Below, in pieces: positions 25,418 through 36,872 of a stretch of DNA of 64,000 nucleotides (the first letter of the stretch is position 1; each line of letters opens with the position of its first letter). The DNA is from Aureibaculum luteum (GTDB lineage: Bacteria; Bacteroidota; Bacteroidia; Flavobacteriales; Flavobacteriaceae): positions 124,001-188,000 of the forward strand of contig NZ_QRGD01000006.1 in NCBI RefSeq assembly GCF_003449015.1, written 5' to 3'. The notes beneath the pieces were generated by a model. That model searched no databases. It was not told where the DNA came from and was given only the letters and a program-made list of their open reading frames with translations. The translations under genes and the position numbers were made by a program.

Positions 25418-28400
25418 TTAGTTCTCTTCCATTTCTGCTTTAGATCCTACAATCATATGATCATACATACGCATACCAGTACCTGCCGGAATTCTCTTAC
25501 CAACAATTACATTTTCTTTCAATCCTTCTAAGGTATCAATTTTACCACTTACAGCAGCTTCGTTTAATACTTTAGTTGTCTCTTGGAAAGATGCAGCAGA
25601 AATAAATGATTTCGTTTGTAGTGATGCTCTTGTAATACCTTGTAAGATAGGTTCTGCTGTTGCAGGAATTGCCTCTCTTGCTACCACTAAGTTTTTATCA
25701 GATCTACGTAAAATAGAATTTTCATCTCTTAATTTACGTGAAGAAATAATCATACCTAGTTTTAGGGTTTCAGAATCACCTTCATCCTCAATAACTTTCA
25801 TTCCGTAAATTTCATCATTCTCATGAATAAAGTCGTTTTTATGAATCAATTGATTTTCTAAGAAAATAGTATCTCCAGAATCAATAATTCTTACTTTACG
25901 CATCATTTGACGAACAACAACTTCAAAGTGTTTATCATTAATCTTCACACCTTGTAGTCTATATACTTCTTGAATTTCGTTTACCAAATATTCTTGAACA
26001 GCACCAGGTCCTTTAATATTTAAAATATCAGTTGGAGTTACAGCTCCATCAGACAATGCCATACCTGCTTTAATAAAGTCATTCTCTTGAACTAAGATCT
26101 GATTAGAAAGTTTTACTAAATATTTTCTAATATCACCTAATTTAGATTCAACAATAATCTCACGGTTACCACGCTTAATTTTACCGAATGAAACCACACC
26201 ATCAATTTCTGATACAACAGAAGGGTTAGAAGGGTTACGAGCTTCAAACAATTCAGTTACTCTTGGTAAACCACCTGTAATATCACCTGCTTTACCAGAT
26301 CTTCTAGGTATTTTAACCAATACTTTACCAGCATCAATTTTCTCTCCTTCTTCAACCATTAAGTGAGCACCTACAGGTAAACTGTAAGATCTTATCACTT
26401 CACCCTTAGCATCTAATATTAATAAAGTAGGAACTACTTTTTTGTTCTTAGATTCAGAAATTACTTTTTCTTGGTGACCTGTTTGTTCATCGACTTCAAC
26501 GACATAAGTAATACCTTGATCTATATTTTCAAATCCGATTTTACCTTTAAATTCAGATACAATTACACCATTATAAGGATCCCATTGACAAATAACATCT
26601 CCTTTTTTAATCGTTTTAGCATCTTTTACTGATAGGTAAGAACCGTAAGGAATATTATTAGTACTTAAGGTAATACCCGTTTTCTTATCTAGAATTTTAA
26701 TTTCTGATGTTCTAGAAATTACAATATCTGCTTTATTACCATCATTATCAAGACCTTCAACTGTATTCAAGTCTTCAATTTCAACAGCACCATCAAACTT
26801 AGCCGTTAATTTATTCTCTTCAGAAATATTACCTGCAATACCACCCACGTGAAAAGTACGTAAGGTTAACTGTGTACCAGGTTCTCCAATAGACTGTGCT
26901 GCAATTACACCAACAGCCTCACCAATTTGAACCATATTACGAGTTGACAAACTGTTACCGTAACATTTCGCACAAATACCTCTTGAAGCCTCACAAGTTA
27001 ATGCTGAACGTACTTCAACACTTTCTATTGGTAAAGATTCAATAACAGCAATGATATCTTCATCTATTTGTTCTCCTTCACCAACAATGATTTCATCTGT
27101 TAAAGGATTTCTAACATTATTTAAAGAAGTTCTACCGAAAATACGATCTCCTAAAGATTCTACAATCTCTTCATTTTTCTTAAGCGGGAAAATTTCAAGA
27201 CCTCTTAACGTTCCACAATCGTGTTCGTTTACAATAACATCTTGAGAAACATCTACCAAACGACGTGTTAAGTAACCAGCATCTGCCGTTTTTAAAGCGG
27301 TATCTGCTAGACCTTTACGAGCACCGTGTGTAGATATAAAGTATTCTAAAATTGATAATCCTTCTTTAAAGTTAGAAAGAATAGGGTTTTCAATAATTTC
27401 TCCACCACCTGCTGTAGATTTTTTAGGCTTCGCCATTAATCCACGCATACCTGTTAACTGACGAATTTGTTCTTTAGAACCCCTTGCACCAGAATCAAGC
27501 ATCATATATACTGAGTTAAACCCTTGTTGGTCTTCTCTCAATCGTTTCATAGAAAGTTCTGTCAACTTATTGTTTGTAGAACTCCATATATCAATTACTT
27601 GATTATAACGTTCTTTATTCGTTAACATACCCATATTATAACTAGCAGTAATAGTATCTACTTGCTCGTTGGCATCATCAATCATTCCTGATTTTTCTTT
27701 AGGGATAATAATATCTCCTAAACTAAATGATAAACCACCTTTAAATGAGAAATGATACCCCATTCCTTTTATCGCATCCAAAAATTCTCCTGTAGTAGGC
27801 ACATTGGTCACTTTTAATATACGACCAATAATATCTCTCAGTGATTTTTTTGTCAATACCTCATTTACATATCCAGCTGCTTCAGGAACCACCTCATTAA
27901 ATAAAACTCTACCAACTGTTGTTGTAACAATTTGTGTTGTTAATTCTCCATTTTCATTAAAGTCTTTAGTTCTAACTCTAATTCCTGCATTAAGATCTAC
28001 TTTCTTTTCATTAAAAGCAATATTTACTTCCTCTGGAGAATAAAAAGTAGTTCCCTCTCCTTTAACTGTATAAGTTTCATCAGTTTTACGCTCTTTGGTC
28101 ATATAATACAGACCCAAAACCATATCCTGAGAAGGTACAGTAATCGGTGAACCATTTGCTGGATTCAAAATACTATGTGAAGCCAACATTAATAATTGAC
28201 ATTCTAAAATAGCTTCTGGTCCTAATGGTAAATGCACCGCCATTTGATCCCCATCAAAATCCGCATTAAATGCAGTACACACAAGTGGGTGTAATTGTAT
28301 AGCCTTACCCTCAATTAATTTTGGTTGAAAAGCTTGAATACCCAAACGGTGTAATGTTGGAGCACGGTTCAATAATACAGGATGTCCTTTTAAAACATTC

Positions 28401-29689
28401 TCTAAAATATCCCAAACTACAGGTTCTCTTTTATCTATAATTTTCTTTGCAGATTTTACTGTTTTTACAATACCTCTTTCAATTAATTTTCTAATTACAA
28501 AAGGCTTGTATAATTCAGCTGCCATATCTTTTGGCAATCCACATTCAAATAATTTCAATTCAGGTCCAACAACAATTACCGAACGTGCAGAATAATCAAC
28601 ACGTTTACCCAATAAGTTTTGACGGAAACGACCTTGTTTACCTTTTAATGAATCAGATAATGATTTTAAAGGTCTATTTGATTCTGTTTTTACTGCAGAT
28701 GACTTACGTGTGTTATCAAATAATGAATCTACAGATTCTTGTAACATACGTTTCTCATTACGCAAAATAACTTCAGGAGCTTTAATCTCCATCAATCTTT
28801 TTAAACGGTTGTTTCTAATGATTACACGACGGTATAAATCATTTAAATCTGAAGTCGCAAAACGACCACCATCTAATGGCACTAACGGACGTAATTCTGG
28901 TGGTATAACTGGAACCACCTTCATAATCATCCATTCTGGCTTATTTTCTCTATTTAAATTTGCATCTCTAAAAGCCTCAACAACATTTAACCTTTTTAAA
29001 GCTTCAGTTTTACGTTGTTTAGAAGTTTCAGTATTTGCTTTATGTCTTAATTCATAAGATAAAGAATCTAAATCTATTCTAGACAATAGTTCTATTAAAC
29101 ATTCCGCACCCATTTTAGCGATAAACTTAGTAGGGTCAGAATCATCTAAATATTGATTATCTTGAGGAAGAGATTCTAAAATATCTAAATATTCTTCTTC
29201 AGTTAAGAAGTCCATTTTCTCTAAAGACTCACCTTCTGCATTCTTAGCATTACCTGGTTGAATTACTACATAACGTTCGTAGTAAATAATCATGTCTAAT
29301 TTCTTAGAAGGTAATCCTAATAAGTAACCCATTTTATTTGGTAATGATCTAAAATACCAAATATGTGCAATAGGCACTACTAAATTAATATGACCTACTC
29401 TATCTCTACGAACTTTCTTCTCCGTAACTTCTACTCCACATCGATCACAAATAATTCCTTTATATCTAATTCTTTTGTACTTACCACAAGCACACTCATA
29501 ATCTTTTATAGGGCCAAAAATACGCTCACAAAATAAACCATCTCTTTCTGGTTTGTGCGTACGATAATTAATGGTTTCTGGTTTTAAAACTTCCCCTCTA
29601 GATTTTTCTAGAATTGATTCAGGCGAAGCCAAACCAATAGAAATTTTATTGAATTTTTTTACAGTGTATTTTTCTTTTTGTTTTGCCAT
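25418..29689 (-). CDS. rpoC: DNA-directed RNA polymerase subunit beta'
   Basis: Catalytic large subunit of RNA polymerase. 1423 residues, the usual length in Bacteroidota. The catalytic magnesium motif [15 protein letters not shown] is near residue 475. The N-terminal zinc site reads [20 protein letters not shown] near residue 66. The second zinc site is in [16 protein letters not shown] near 900, and the trigger-loop/bridge-helix region includes [18 protein letters not shown]. The ATG at 29689 is separated from rpoB by a 74-bp gap containing a stable hairpin. It is co-transcribed with rpoB upstream and the DUF3467 gene downstream. Confidence 0.99.
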   Translation of the reverse strand: MAKQKEKYTVKKFNKISIGLASPESILEKSRGEVLKPETINYRTHKPERDGLFCERIFGPIKDYECACGKYKRIRYKGIICDRCGVEVTEKKVRRDRVGHINLVVPIAHIWYFRSLPNKMGYLLGLPSKKLDMIIYYERYVVIQPGNAKNAEGESLEKMDFLTEEEYLDILESLPQDNQYLDDSDPTKFIAKMGAECLIELLSRIDLDSLSYELRHKANTETSKQRKTEALKRLNVVEAFRDANLNRENKPEWMIMKVVPVIPPELRPLVPLDGGRFATSDLNDLYRRVIIRNNRLKRLMEIKAPEVILRNEKRMLQESVDSLFDNTRKSSAVKTESNRPLKSLSDSLKGKQGRFRQNLLGKRVDYSARSVIVVGPELKLFECGLPKDMAAELYKPFVIRKLIERGIVKTVKSAKKIIDKREPVVWDILENVLKGHPVLLNRAPTLHRLGIQAFQPKLIEGKAIQLHPLVCTAFNADFDGDQMAVHLPLGPEAILECQLLMLASHSILNPANGSPITVPSQDMVLGLYYMTKERKTDETYTVKGEGTTFYSPEEVNIAFNEKKVDLNAGIRVRTKDFNENGELTTQIVTTTVGRVLFNEVVPEAAGYVNEVLTKKSLRDIIGRILKVTNVPTTGEFLDAIKGMGYHFSFKGGLSFSLGDIIIPKEKSGMIDDANEQVDTITASYNMGMLTNKERYNQVIDIWSSTNNKLTELSMKRLREDQQGFNSVYMMLDSGARGSKEQIRQLTGMRGLMAKPKKSTAGGGEIIENPILSNFKEGLSILEYFISTHGARKGLADTALKTADAGYLTRRLVDVSQDVIVNEHDCGTLRGLEIFPLKKNEEIVESLGDRIFGRTSLNNVRNPLTDEIIVGEGEQIDEDIIAVIESLPIESVEVRSALTCEASRGICAKCYGNSLSTRNMVQIGEAVGVIAAQSIGEPGTQLTLRTFHVGGIAGNISEENKLTAKFDGAVEIEDLNTVEGLDNDGNKADIVISRTSEIKILDKKTGITLSTNNIPYGSYLSVKDAKTIKKGDVICQWDPYNGVIVSEFKGKIGFENIDQGITYVVEVDEQTGHQEKVISESKNKKVVPTLLILDAKGEVIRSYSLPVGAHLMVEEGEKIDAGKVLVKIPRRSGKAGDITGGLPRVTELFEARNPSNPSVVSEIDGVVSFGKIKRGNREIIVESKLGDIRKYLVKLSNQILVQENDFIKAGMALSDGAVTPTDILNIKGPGAVQEYLVNEIQEVYRLQGVKINDKHFEVVVRQMMRKVRIIDSGDTIFLENQLIHKNDFIHENDEIYGMKVIEDEGDSETLKLGMIISSRKLRDENSILRRSDKNLVVAREAIPATAEPILQGITRASLQTKSFISAASFQETTKVLNEAAVSGKIDTLEGLKENVIVGKRIPAGTGMRMYDHMIVGSKAEMEEN

Positions 29690-29730
29690 GATATATTATG
29701 CAATCAATTAAAATGTAAAAATGTATTGTA

Positions 29731-29758
29731 AAACTGTGGAGCCAAAACTCCACAGTTT
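29731..29758 (-). other. Stable hairpin between rpoB and rpoC
   Basis: AAACTGTGGAG and CTCCACAGTTT form a perfect 11-bp stem with a 6-base loop, starting 5 bp after the rpoB stop. On the minus strand only a TTTTAC follows, so it is at best a weak terminator; RNA processing or attenuation is as likely. Confidence 0.65.
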
Positions 29759-29763
29759 GATTG

Positions 29764-32700
29764 TTATTCCTCTAATCTAACGTCTAAGCCAAGTCCTTTT
29801 AACTCGTGCATTAATACATTAAACGACTCTGGTAAACCAGGTTCTGGCATTGGTTCTCCTTTTACGATAGATTCGTAAGTTTTGGCTCTACCTAATACAT
29901 CATCTGATTTTACGGTTAAGATTTCTCTTAATGTAGCAGATGCTCCATAAGCTTCTAATGCCCATACTTCCATCTCACCAAAACGTTGACCACCAAATTG
30001 TGCTTTACCACCTAATGGTTGTTGTGTAATTAATGAATATGGTCCAATAGAACGTGCATGCATTTTATCTTCAATCATATGACCTAATTTAATCATATAA
30101 ATTACACCTACTGTTGCTGGTTGATCAAAACGCTCACCTGTACCACCATCATATAAATACGTATGTCCAAATTCAGGTACACCTGCTTTATTGGTTAATT
30201 CAGTAATTTGATCAATACTAGCACCATCAAAAATTGGTGTTGCATATTTTTGATTTAATTTCTGACCAGCCCAACCTAACACTGTTTCATAAATTTGTCC
30301 AATATTCATACGAGAAGGTACACCTAATGGATTTAATACGATATCAACAGGAGTTCCATCTTCTAAGAAAGGCATATCTTCAGCACGTACAATACGAGCT
30401 ACAATACCTTTATTACCGTGACGACCCGCCATTTTATCTCCCACTTTAAGTTTACGTTTTTTCGCAATATAAACTTTAGCAAGTTTTACAATACCTGCTG
30501 GTAACTCATCACCAACTGTAATTGTAAATTTCTCTCTACGTAATGACCCTTGAATATCATTCACAGTAATTTTATAGTTGTGAATTAATTCAGTAATCAA
30601 TTTATTTAAATGATCATCAGTTGTCCAAGTACCTTTAGTTAAGTACTCGAAATTGCTAATTGCATTTAACATTTTCAACGTATATTTTTTTCCTTTAGGA
30701 AAAACTTCTTCACCTAAATCATTTAATACACCTTGTGCCGTTTTACCATTAACAAGACTAAAAAGTTTATCAATTAAACGTTCTCTAATATCATCAAACT
30801 TAAGGGTAAATTCAGCCTCTAATTTTGCAATATCTTCTTTGTCTTGGCTTCTTTTTGCTTTATCCTTTATTGTTCTTTGGAATAATTTCTTATCGATAAC
30901 AACACCGTTCAATGATGGAGAAGCCTTTAAAGAAGCATCTTTAACATCACCAGCATTATCACCAAATATAGCACGTAATAATTTTTCTTCTGGAGTTGGA
31001 TCAGATTCTCCTTTTGGAGTAATCTTACCAATAAGAATATCGCCTGGTTTAATTTCAGCACCAATTCTTATCATTCCATTTTCATCTAAATCTTTAGTAG
31101 CTTCTTCACTAACATTTGGAATATCATTTGTTAATTCTTCAGCACCTAATTTAGTATCTCTAACATCTAGAGAATATTCATCAATATGAATAGAAGTAAA
31201 AATATCTTCACGAACAACTCTTTCAGAAATTACGATTGCATCCTCAAAGTTATACCCTTTCCAAGGCATAAAGGCTACTTTCATATTTCTACCTAAAGCT
31301 AATTCACCTTTTTCGGTTGCATAACCTTCACAAAGTACTTGACCTTTAGCAACTTTATCTCCTTTGGTTACAATAGGATGTAAGTTTATAGAGGTACCTT
31401 GATTTGTTTTTCTAAATTTAATAAGATTATAGGTTTTACTATCTTCTGTAAAACTTACTAACCTCTCCTCTTCTGTTCTGTCATATCTAATAGTAACTTT
31501 ATCAGAATCTACATATTCTACAACACCATTACCTTCGGCATTGATAAGAATTCTTGAATCCGTTGCTACTCTACGCTCTAAACCAGTACCAACAATTGGA
31601 GACTCAGGTCTCATCAATGGAACTGCTTGACGCATCATATTCGATCCCATTAATGCACGGTTGGCATCATCATGTTCTAAGAACGGAATCAACGAAGCTG
31701 ATATCGAAGAAATTTGATTCGGAGAAACATCCATGTAATTAACTTCTTCTGGAGTTACTAATGGAAAATCACCCTCTTCTCTTGCTACAACTTTTTCTAA
31801 TTCTATTCTACCTTCATCATCTAAATCTAAATTAGATTGGGCAATTTTTTTACCTTCTTCTTCTTCTGCACTTAAATAAATAGGCGTTTTAGTAATATCA
31901 ATTTTACCATCAACTACTTCACGATAAGGAGTTTCAATAAACCCTAGGTTATTCACTTTTGCATATACAGCTAGTGAAGAAATCAATCCAATATTCGGCC
32001 CCTCTGGAGTTTCAATTGGACAAAGACGACCATAATGAGTATAGTGAACATCACGTACCTCAAAACCAGCTCTTTCTCTAGATAAACCTCCAGGTCCTAA
32101 TGCTGATAATCTTCTTTTATGAGTAATCTCAGCCAATGGATTCGTTTGATCCATAAATTGAGATAATTGATTCGTTCCAAAAAACGAATTAATTACAGAT
32201 GATAATGTTTTCGCATTAATCAAATCAATAGGTGTAAACACCTCATTATCACGCACATTCATACGTTCTCTAATGGTACGAGCCATACGAGAAAGACCGA
32301 CACCAAACTGACTTGCTAACTGCTCTCCAACAGTTCTTACACGACGGTTAGATAAGTGATCAATATCATCAACTTCCGCTTTAGAATTAACCAATTTGAT
32401 TAAATTCTTGATAATCGTAATAATATCAATTTTAGTTAAGACACGTTCTTCAATATCAATGTCTAAACCTAATTTTTTATTCATTCTATAACGACCAACT
32501 TCACCTAAATTGTAACGTTGTTCAGAAAAGAACAATTTATTTATAATACCTTTTGCTGTCTCATAATCTGGCGGCTCAGCATTACGTAATTGACGGTAAA
32601 TATGTTCTACAGCTTCCTTTTCAGAATTTGTAGGATCTTTTTGTAAGGTGTTATGGATTATAGCATAATCACCCATTTCATTGTCTTCTTTATGTAAAAG

Positions 32701-33579
32701 AATGGTTTTAGTTCCAGCATCAAGTATTTCATCAATATGTTCTTTTTCAAGAACAGTATCTCTATCTAAAATAATCTCATTACGCTCAATAGAAACAACT
32801 TCACCAGTATCTTCATCAACAAAATCTTCATGCCAAGTTTTCAATACTCTCGCAGCTAACTTTCTGTCTAAAACTTTTTTCAATCCACTTTTTGAAACTT
32901 TTATTTCATCAGCAAGATCAAATATTTCTAATATATCCTTATCACGTTCATATCCGATAGCACGGAATAAAGTAGTAACAGGTAATTTTTTCTTTCTATC
33001 AATATAGGCATACATTACCTGATTGATATCTGTTGCAAATTCTATCCAAGAACCTTTAAAAGGAATTACCCTCGCAGAATATAATTTAGTACCATTAGCA
33101 TGGAAAGATTGACCGAAGAAAACCCCTGGCGAACGGTGTAATTGAGAAACCACAACACGTTCAGCACCATTTATAACAAAAGTACCACTATGTGTCATGT
33201 AAGGAATTGTACCTAAATATACATCTTGTACAATAGTTTCAAAATCCTCATGTTCCGGATCAGTACAATACAATTTAAGTCTTGCCTTTAATGGAACACT
33301 ATGCGTTAAACCCCTTTCGATACATTCTTGAATTGAGTATCTTGGCGGATCAACAAAATAATCTATAAACTCTAATACAAATTGATTTCTGGTATCAGTT
33401 ATAGGGAAATTATCTGAGAAAGTTTTAAATAAACCCTCGTCACTTCTTTGGTCTGCCTTAGTTTCTAACTGAAAAAAATCTTGAAACGATTTTACTTGAA
33501 TATCTAAAAAGTCAGGATAATCAGTAATTAGTTTTGCAGATGAGAAGTTTACTCTTTCGGTACTTGTATTTGTTGCCAA
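29764..33579 (-). CDS. rpoB: DNA-directed RNA polymerase subunit beta
   Basis: Second large subunit of RNA polymerase, 1271 residues as expected for this phylum. The rifampicin-binding region reads [20 protein letters not shown] then [11 protein letters not shown]; the Asp, His and Ser equivalent to E. coli 516, 526 and 531 are unchanged, so no classic resistance mutation is present. Downstream are [34 protein letters not shown] and the C-terminal [20 protein letters not shown] that contacts beta'. It lies between rplL (132-bp gap with hairpins) and rpoC in the standard order. Confidence 0.99.
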   Translation of the reverse strand: MATNTSTERVNFSSAKLITDYPDFLDIQVKSFQDFFQLETKADQRSDEGLFKTFSDNFPITDTRNQFVLEFIDYFVDPPRYSIQECIERGLTHSVPLKARLKLYCTDPEHEDFETIVQDVYLGTIPYMTHSGTFVINGAERVVVSQLHRSPGVFFGQSFHANGTKLYSARVIPFKGSWIEFATDINQVMYAYIDRKKKLPVTTLFRAIGYERDKDILEIFDLADEIKVSKSGLKKVLDRKLAARVLKTWHEDFVDEDTGEVVSIERNEIILDRDTVLEKEHIDEILDAGTKTILLHKEDNEMGDYAIIHNTLQKDPTNSEKEAVEHIYRQLRNAEPPDYETAKGIINKLFFSEQRYNLGEVGRYRMNKKLGLDIDIEERVLTKIDIITIIKNLIKLVNSKAEVDDIDHLSNRRVRTVGEQLASQFGVGLSRMARTIRERMNVRDNEVFTPIDLINAKTLSSVINSFFGTNQLSQFMDQTNPLAEITHKRRLSALGPGGLSRERAGFEVRDVHYTHYGRLCPIETPEGPNIGLISSLAVYAKVNNLGFIETPYREVVDGKIDITKTPIYLSAEEEEGKKIAQSNLDLDDEGRIELEKVVAREEGDFPLVTPEEVNYMDVSPNQISSISASLIPFLEHDDANRALMGSNMMRQAVPLMRPESPIVGTGLERRVATDSRILINAEGNGVVEYVDSDKVTIRYDRTEEERLVSFTEDSKTYNLIKFRKTNQGTSINLHPIVTKGDKVAKGQVLCEGYATEKGELALGRNMKVAFMPWKGYNFEDAIVISERVVREDIFTSIHIDEYSLDVRDTKLGAEELTNDIPNVSEEATKDLDENGMIRIGAEIKPGDILIGKITPKGESDPTPEEKLLRAIFGDNAGDVKDASLKASPSLNGVVIDKKLFQRTIKDKAKRSQDKEDIAKLEAEFTLKFDDIRERLIDKLFSLVNGKTAQGVLNDLGEEVFPKGKKYTLKMLNAISNFEYLTKGTWTTDDHLNKLITELIHNYKITVNDIQGSLRREKFTITVGDELPAGIVKLAKVYIAKKRKLKVGDKMAGRHGNKGIVARIVRAEDMPFLEDGTPVDIVLNPLGVPSRMNIGQIYETVLGWAGQKLNQKYATPIFDGASIDQITELTNKAGVPEFGHTYLYDGGTGERFDQPATVGVIYMIKLGHMIEDKMHARSIGPYSLITQQPLGGKAQFGGQRFGEMEVWALEAYGASATLREILTVKSDDVLGRAKTYESIVKGEPMPEPGLPESFNVLMHELKGLGLDVRLEE

Positions 33580-33639
33580 TGGAGAAATTTTTTAATTAAA
33601 AAAATGATGAACTTTAAATAACGAATATATACGCAAAAT

Positions 33640-33678
33640 GGTTTAGGCCAATTACGCATACACGCAATGACCTAAACC
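33640..33678 (-). other. Hairpin (possible attenuator) between rplL and rpoB
   Basis: GGTTTAGG at 33640-33647 pairs with CCTAAACC at 33671-33678. A second small stem CCCGA/TCGGG lies at 33691-33703, right after the rplL stop. There is no T run on the minus strand, so this is not a normal terminator. The position matches where partial attenuation or RNA processing sets the ratio of ribosomal protein to polymerase in other bacteria. Confidence 0.55.
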
Positions 33679-33711
33679 TTAATTGTCTAGCCCGATATTC
33701 GGGGACTGAAC

Positions 33712-34089
33712 CTATTTAAGTTCAACCTCAGCTCCAGCCTCTTCTAAAGATGTTTTAAGACCTTCAGCTTCTTCTTTAGAAACTCCTTCTTTAATTGCTT
33801 TAGGAGCACCATCTACTAATTCCTTAGCATCTTTAAGACCTAAACCAGTTAATTCTTTAACTAATTTTACAACTGCTAATTTAGAACCACCAGCTGCTTT
33901 TAAAATTACGTCAAATTCTGATTGCTCTTCAGCTGCATCATCGCCAGCACCAGCACCAGGTCCTGCTACTGCTACTGCAGCTGCTGCAGGCTCAATACCA
34001 TACTCGTCTTTTAATATATTAGCCAATTCATTAACTTCTTTTACAGTTAAGTTAACTAATTGTTCTGCGAAATCTTTTAATTCTGCCAT
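33712..34089 (-). CDS. rplL: 50S ribosomal protein bL12 (L7/L12)
   Basis: Stalk protein that recruits translation factors to the ribosome. 125 residues, standard. The N-terminal dimerisation domain reads [20 protein letters not shown]. An Ala/Gly-rich hinge lies at about residues 35-50 ([15 protein letters not shown]). The C-terminal factor-binding domain has [20 protein letters not shown] and [20 protein letters not shown]. It is 48 bp downstream of rplJ, the usual pair. Confidence 0.98.
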   Translation of the reverse strand: MAELKDFAEQLVNLTVKEVNELANILKDEYGIEPAAAAVAVAGPGAGAGDDAAEEQSEFDVILKAAGGSKLAVVKLVKELTGLGLKDAKELVDGAPKAIKEGVSKEEAEGLKTSLEEAGAEVELK

Positions 34090-34137
34090 TTTTGTTTGTT
34101 TTAATTTTTTAATATTTAGATTATAAGTGCGTACTTT

Positions 34138-34653
34138 TTATTTTTCTGATAAAGTCTTAAGGATTCCAGATAATTTCTGACCACCTGATTGTAATGCTCC
34201 AATAACATTTTTAGCTGGAGATTGTAACAATCCGATAACTTCACCAATAAGTTCTTCTTTAGATTTAATATTTACAAGTGCATCTAATTGGTTATCACCA
34301 ACATAAATAGCCTCTTCAATATAAGCTCCTTTAAGAACTGGTTTGTCAGATTTTTTACGGAATTCTTTAATTACTTTTGCAGGAGCATTACTAACTTCAG
34401 AAATCATTATAGAGGTATTTCCCTTTAAAACTTCTGGTAATTCTCCAAAATCTTTATCAGATTTTTCCATTGCTTTAGTAAGCAAGGTATTTTTAACAAC
34501 TGCCAATTTTACATTAGCTTTAAAACAAGCTCTGCGTAATTTTGTAGTATTTGAAGCATCTAAGCCCGAAATATCTGCAAGGTATATTGTGCTACTATCA
34601 GCTAATTGGCTTGTTAAGTCGTCTATTACTTGTGATTTTTGTTCTCTAGTCAT
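34138..34653 (-). CDS. rplJ: 50S ribosomal protein uL10
   Basis: Base of the L10-L12 ribosomal stalk. 171 residues. The opening MTREQKSQVIDDLTSQL is followed by the rRNA-binding domain with IYLADISGLDASNTTKLRRA and VVKNTLLTKAMEKSD. The C-terminal helix that holds L12 dimers ends in QSGGQKLSGILKTLSEK. It lies 20 bp after rplA and 48 bp before rplL; in this operon L10 commonly represses its own translation, but no leader structure is evident in the short gap. Confidence 0.97.
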   Translation of the reverse strand: MTREQKSQVIDDLTSQLADSSTIYLADISGLDASNTTKLRRACFKANVKLAVVKNTLLTKAMEKSDKDFGELPEVLKGNTSIMISEVSNAPAKVIKEFRKKSDKPVLKGAYIEEAIYVGDNQLDALVNIKSKEELIGEVIGLLQSPAKNVIGALQSGGQKLSGILKTLSEK

Positions 34654-34673
34654 TTTTCTAAACTTTTAACTTG

Positions 34674-35366
34674 CTATACAACTGATTTGGTATCTATTTG
34701 AATACTAGGACTCATCGTACTAGACATAAAGACACTTTTTACATAAATTCCTTTAGATGTTGTTGGTTTTAACTTCATTATTGTTGTAAACAATTCTTTA
34801 GCATTACCAGCAATTTTATCGGCATCAAAAGACGCTTTACCTATAGCAGCATGAATGATTCCAGTTTTATCAACTTTAAAATCAATTTTACCACCTTTAA
34901 CATCTGCAACAGCTTTTGCTACATCCATAGTTACGGTACCAGTCTTAGGGTTAGGCATTAAACCACGTGGGCCTAATACTCTACCTAAAGGACCTAATTT
35001 ACCCATAACGCTTGGCATTGTAACAATTACGTCAACATCTGTCCATCCTCCTTTAATTTTTTGAAGGTATTCATCTAAACCAACATAATCAGCACCCGCC
35101 GCTTTGGCTTCCTCTTCTTTATCTGGTGTTACCAATGCAAGTACTTTCACATCTTTACCTGTTCCATGTGGTAATGTTACTACCCCACGAACCATTTGAT
35201 TTGCTTTTCTAGGATCAACTCCTAATCTAACCGCAACATCAATAGATGGATCAAACTTTACATTAGATATTTCTTTTACTAAAACAGAGGCTTCTTCTAA
35301 AGAATATGCCTTTGTAGCATCCACTTTGGCCTTAGCTTCTTTTCTATTTTTAGTTAATTTCGACAT
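34674..35366 (-). CDS. rplA: 50S ribosomal protein uL1
   Basis: Forms the mobile L1 stalk at the ribosomal E site. 230 residues, standard. Visible signatures are [34 protein letters not shown], and the L1 signature [20 protein letters not shown] near residue 125, followed by [13 protein letters not shown]. It is 21 bp after rplK; the K-A-J-L order is conserved. Confidence 0.98.
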   Translation of the reverse strand: MSKLTKNRKEAKAKVDATKAYSLEEASVLVKEISNVKFDPSIDVAVRLGVDPRKANQMVRGVVTLPHGTGKDVKVLALVTPDKEEEAKAAGADYVGLDEYLQKIKGGWTDVDVIVTMPSVMGKLGPLGRVLGPRGLMPNPKTGTVTMDVAKAVADVKGGKIDFKVDKTGIIHAAIGKASFDADKIAGNAKELFTTIMKLKPTTSKGIYVKSVFMSSTMSPSIQIDTKSVV

Positions 35367-35387
35367 TTTTTTATAAAATTATAAAGT

Positions 35388-35825
35388 TTAAGCAGGAGCG
35401 TTTCCTTTAACTTTTATTCCCATTGATCTTGCTGTACCCGCAACCATTTTCATTGCTGATTCAACTTTAAAAGCATTTAAATCAACCATTTTATCTTCAG
35501 CAATGGTTCTAATTTGGTCCCAAGTAACCGTCGCAACTTTTTTACGATTTGGTTCTCCTGATCCTTTTTTAGTTTTCGCAGCTTCAAGTAACTGTACTGC
35601 AGCTGGTGGTGTTTTTACAACAAAGTCAAAAGACTTGTCTTTATAAACAGTAATAGCCACTGGTAACACTTTGCCTGGTTTATCTTGAGTTCTAGCATTA
35701 AACTGCTTACAGAACTCCATGATGTTAACCCCGGCAGCACCCAAAGCAGGTCCAACAGGTGGCGAAGGGTTTGCTGCTCCTCCACGAACTTGTAATTTTA
35801 CAACCTTACTAATTTCTTTTGCCAT
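35388..35825 (-). CDS. rplK: 50S ribosomal protein uL11
   Basis: Part of the GTPase-associated centre with 23S rRNA. 145 residues, standard. The N-terminal domain has [20 protein letters not shown] with the conserved Pro helix. The C-terminal rRNA-binding domain has [20 protein letters not shown] and ends [13 protein letters not shown], the L11 signature. It lies 65 bp after nusG. Confidence 0.98.
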   Translation of the reverse strand: MAKEISKVVKLQVRGGAANPSPPVGPALGAAGVNIMEFCKQFNARTQDKPGKVLPVAITVYKDKSFDFVVKTPPAAVQLLEAAKTKKGSGEPNRKKVATVTWDQIRTIAEDKMVDLNAFKVESAMKMVAGTARSMGIKVKGNAPA

Positions 35826-35890
35826 TTTTTAAACTTTAGTTTAGACAATAATTTAATGGAAACTTAAATTAAGTCTTAAATATGTAACAT

Positions 35891-36442
35891 TTATGATATT
35901 TTCTCAACTTGCATATAGCTCAATTCCAATGGAGTTTTTCTTCCAAAGATTTTAACCATAACCTCAAGTTTACGTTTTTCTTCATTTATATTTTCGATAG
36001 TACCATCAAAACCATTGAATGGACCATCTATAACTTTAACTGTTTCTCCTTTTATATAAGGAATAGCCACATTTTCATTCTGCACAGCTAATTCATCAAC
36101 CTTACCTAACATTCTATTCACTTCTGATCTTCTCAAAGGAACTGGATCTCCACCTTTTACTTCACCCAAAAATCCAATTACACCAGTAACCGATTTAATT
36201 ACGTGAGGAAGTTCTCCTGTTAAATTAGCTTGAATCATTATATACCCTGGAAAATAAACTTTTTCTTTATTTACTTTTTTTCCAGCACGTATTTGTATCA
36301 CTTTTTCTGTAGGTACCAACACCTGATCAACATAATCTGAAAGACCTAAACGAGCAACTTCGTTTTCGATATAAGTCTTAACTTTATTTTCTTGACCTCC
36401 AATAGCTCTCACTACATACCATTTCTTTACAGAATCTGACAT
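35891..36442 (-). CDS. nusG: Transcription termination/antitermination factor NusG
   Basis: Binds RNA polymerase and couples it to the ribosome or Rho. 183 residues, standard. The NGN domain opens KKWYVVRAIGGQENKVKTYI and includes KVYFPGYIMIQANLTGELPH and TGVIGFLGEVKGGDPVPL. The C-terminal KOW domain has KGETVKVIDGPFNGFDGTIE. It follows secE with a 1-bp gap, the usual pairing. Confidence 0.97.
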   Translation of the reverse strand: MSDSVKKWYVVRAIGGQENKVKTYIENEVARLGLSDYVDQVLVPTEKVIQIRAGKKVNKEKVYFPGYIMIQANLTGELPHVIKSVTGVIGFLGEVKGGDPVPLRRSEVNRMLGKVDELAVQNENVAIPYIKGETVKVIDGPFNGFDGTIENINEEKRKLEVMVKIFGRKTPLELSYMQVEKIS

Positions 36443-36443
36443 A

Positions 36444-36638
36444 TTATTTATTAAATAGATTAAAATATTGTTCTAAACCTAACTGAAATACCTTGTCAAC
36501 AAGAAATACTGCTATAGCGAATAAAACAGTAAATAGAGCTACTACCACTGTAGATTTTTGAGCTTCTGTAAAAGATATCCAGGTAACCTTATGGTTTAGC
36601 TCTTCAAAAGATTCTTTAATGTATGTAACAATACCCAT
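36444..36638 (-). CDS. secE: Preprotein translocase subunit SecE
   Basis: Single-spanning clamp of the SecYEG channel. 64 residues, the short bacterial form with one membrane helix. The amphipathic helix and Trp motif (IKESFEELNHKVTWISFTEA) precede the membrane segment VALFTVLFAIAVFLVDKVFQ. The position between tRNA-Trp and nusG confirms it. Confidence 0.95.
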   Translation of the reverse strand: MGIVTYIKESFEELNHKVTWISFTEAQKSTVVVALFTVLFAIAVFLVDKVFQLGLEQYFNLFNK

Positions 36639-36723
36639 TATATATATATTTTTTGTGATAATATCTAATCAAATTTATTCAGGACAGGCTTGAATTTTGA
36701 AAACACTATTTTTTTAACTATTG

Positions 36724-36796
36724 CACGGGCGGAGAGGCTCGAACTCCCGACACCCGGTTTTGGAGACCGGTGCTCTACCAACTGAGCTACACCCGT
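36724..36796 (-). tRNA. tRNA-Trp (anticodon CCA)
   Basis: A complete cloverleaf can be drawn: acceptor ACGGGTG/CGCCCGT, D stem GCTC/GAGC, anticodon stem CCGGT/ACCGG with loop CTCCAAA, and T arm GGGAG-TTCGAGC-CTCTC. The terminal CCA is not encoded. It lies between tuf and secE, the usual place in this phylum. Confidence 0.97.
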
Positions 36797-36806
36797 ATAG
36801 AATATT

Positions 36807-36831
36807 AGGTGCTCCTTAAAAAGGAGCACCT
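36807..36831 (-). other. Perfect hairpin between tuf and tRNA-Trp
   Basis: AGGTGCTCCTT and AAGGAGCACCT form an 11-bp perfect stem with a 3-base loop. No T run follows on the minus strand; it ends 10 bases before the tRNA 5' end, so an RNA-processing role is more likely than termination. Confidence 0.65.
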
Positions 36832-36872
36832 ATTATACCTATATATATAATTAACTAATAACTAATGGTGTC

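Noticed and set aside
30653-31189. Long plus-strand ORF of 178 codons inside rpoB
   Set aside because: A shadow of rpoB with Ser/Leu/Ile-rich content from antisense codons; no start context or homology.
33712-36638. L10 or L1 autoregulatory leaders in the rplKAJL operon
   Set aside because: Gaps between these genes are short and no convincing rRNA-like binding structure could be drawn by eye.
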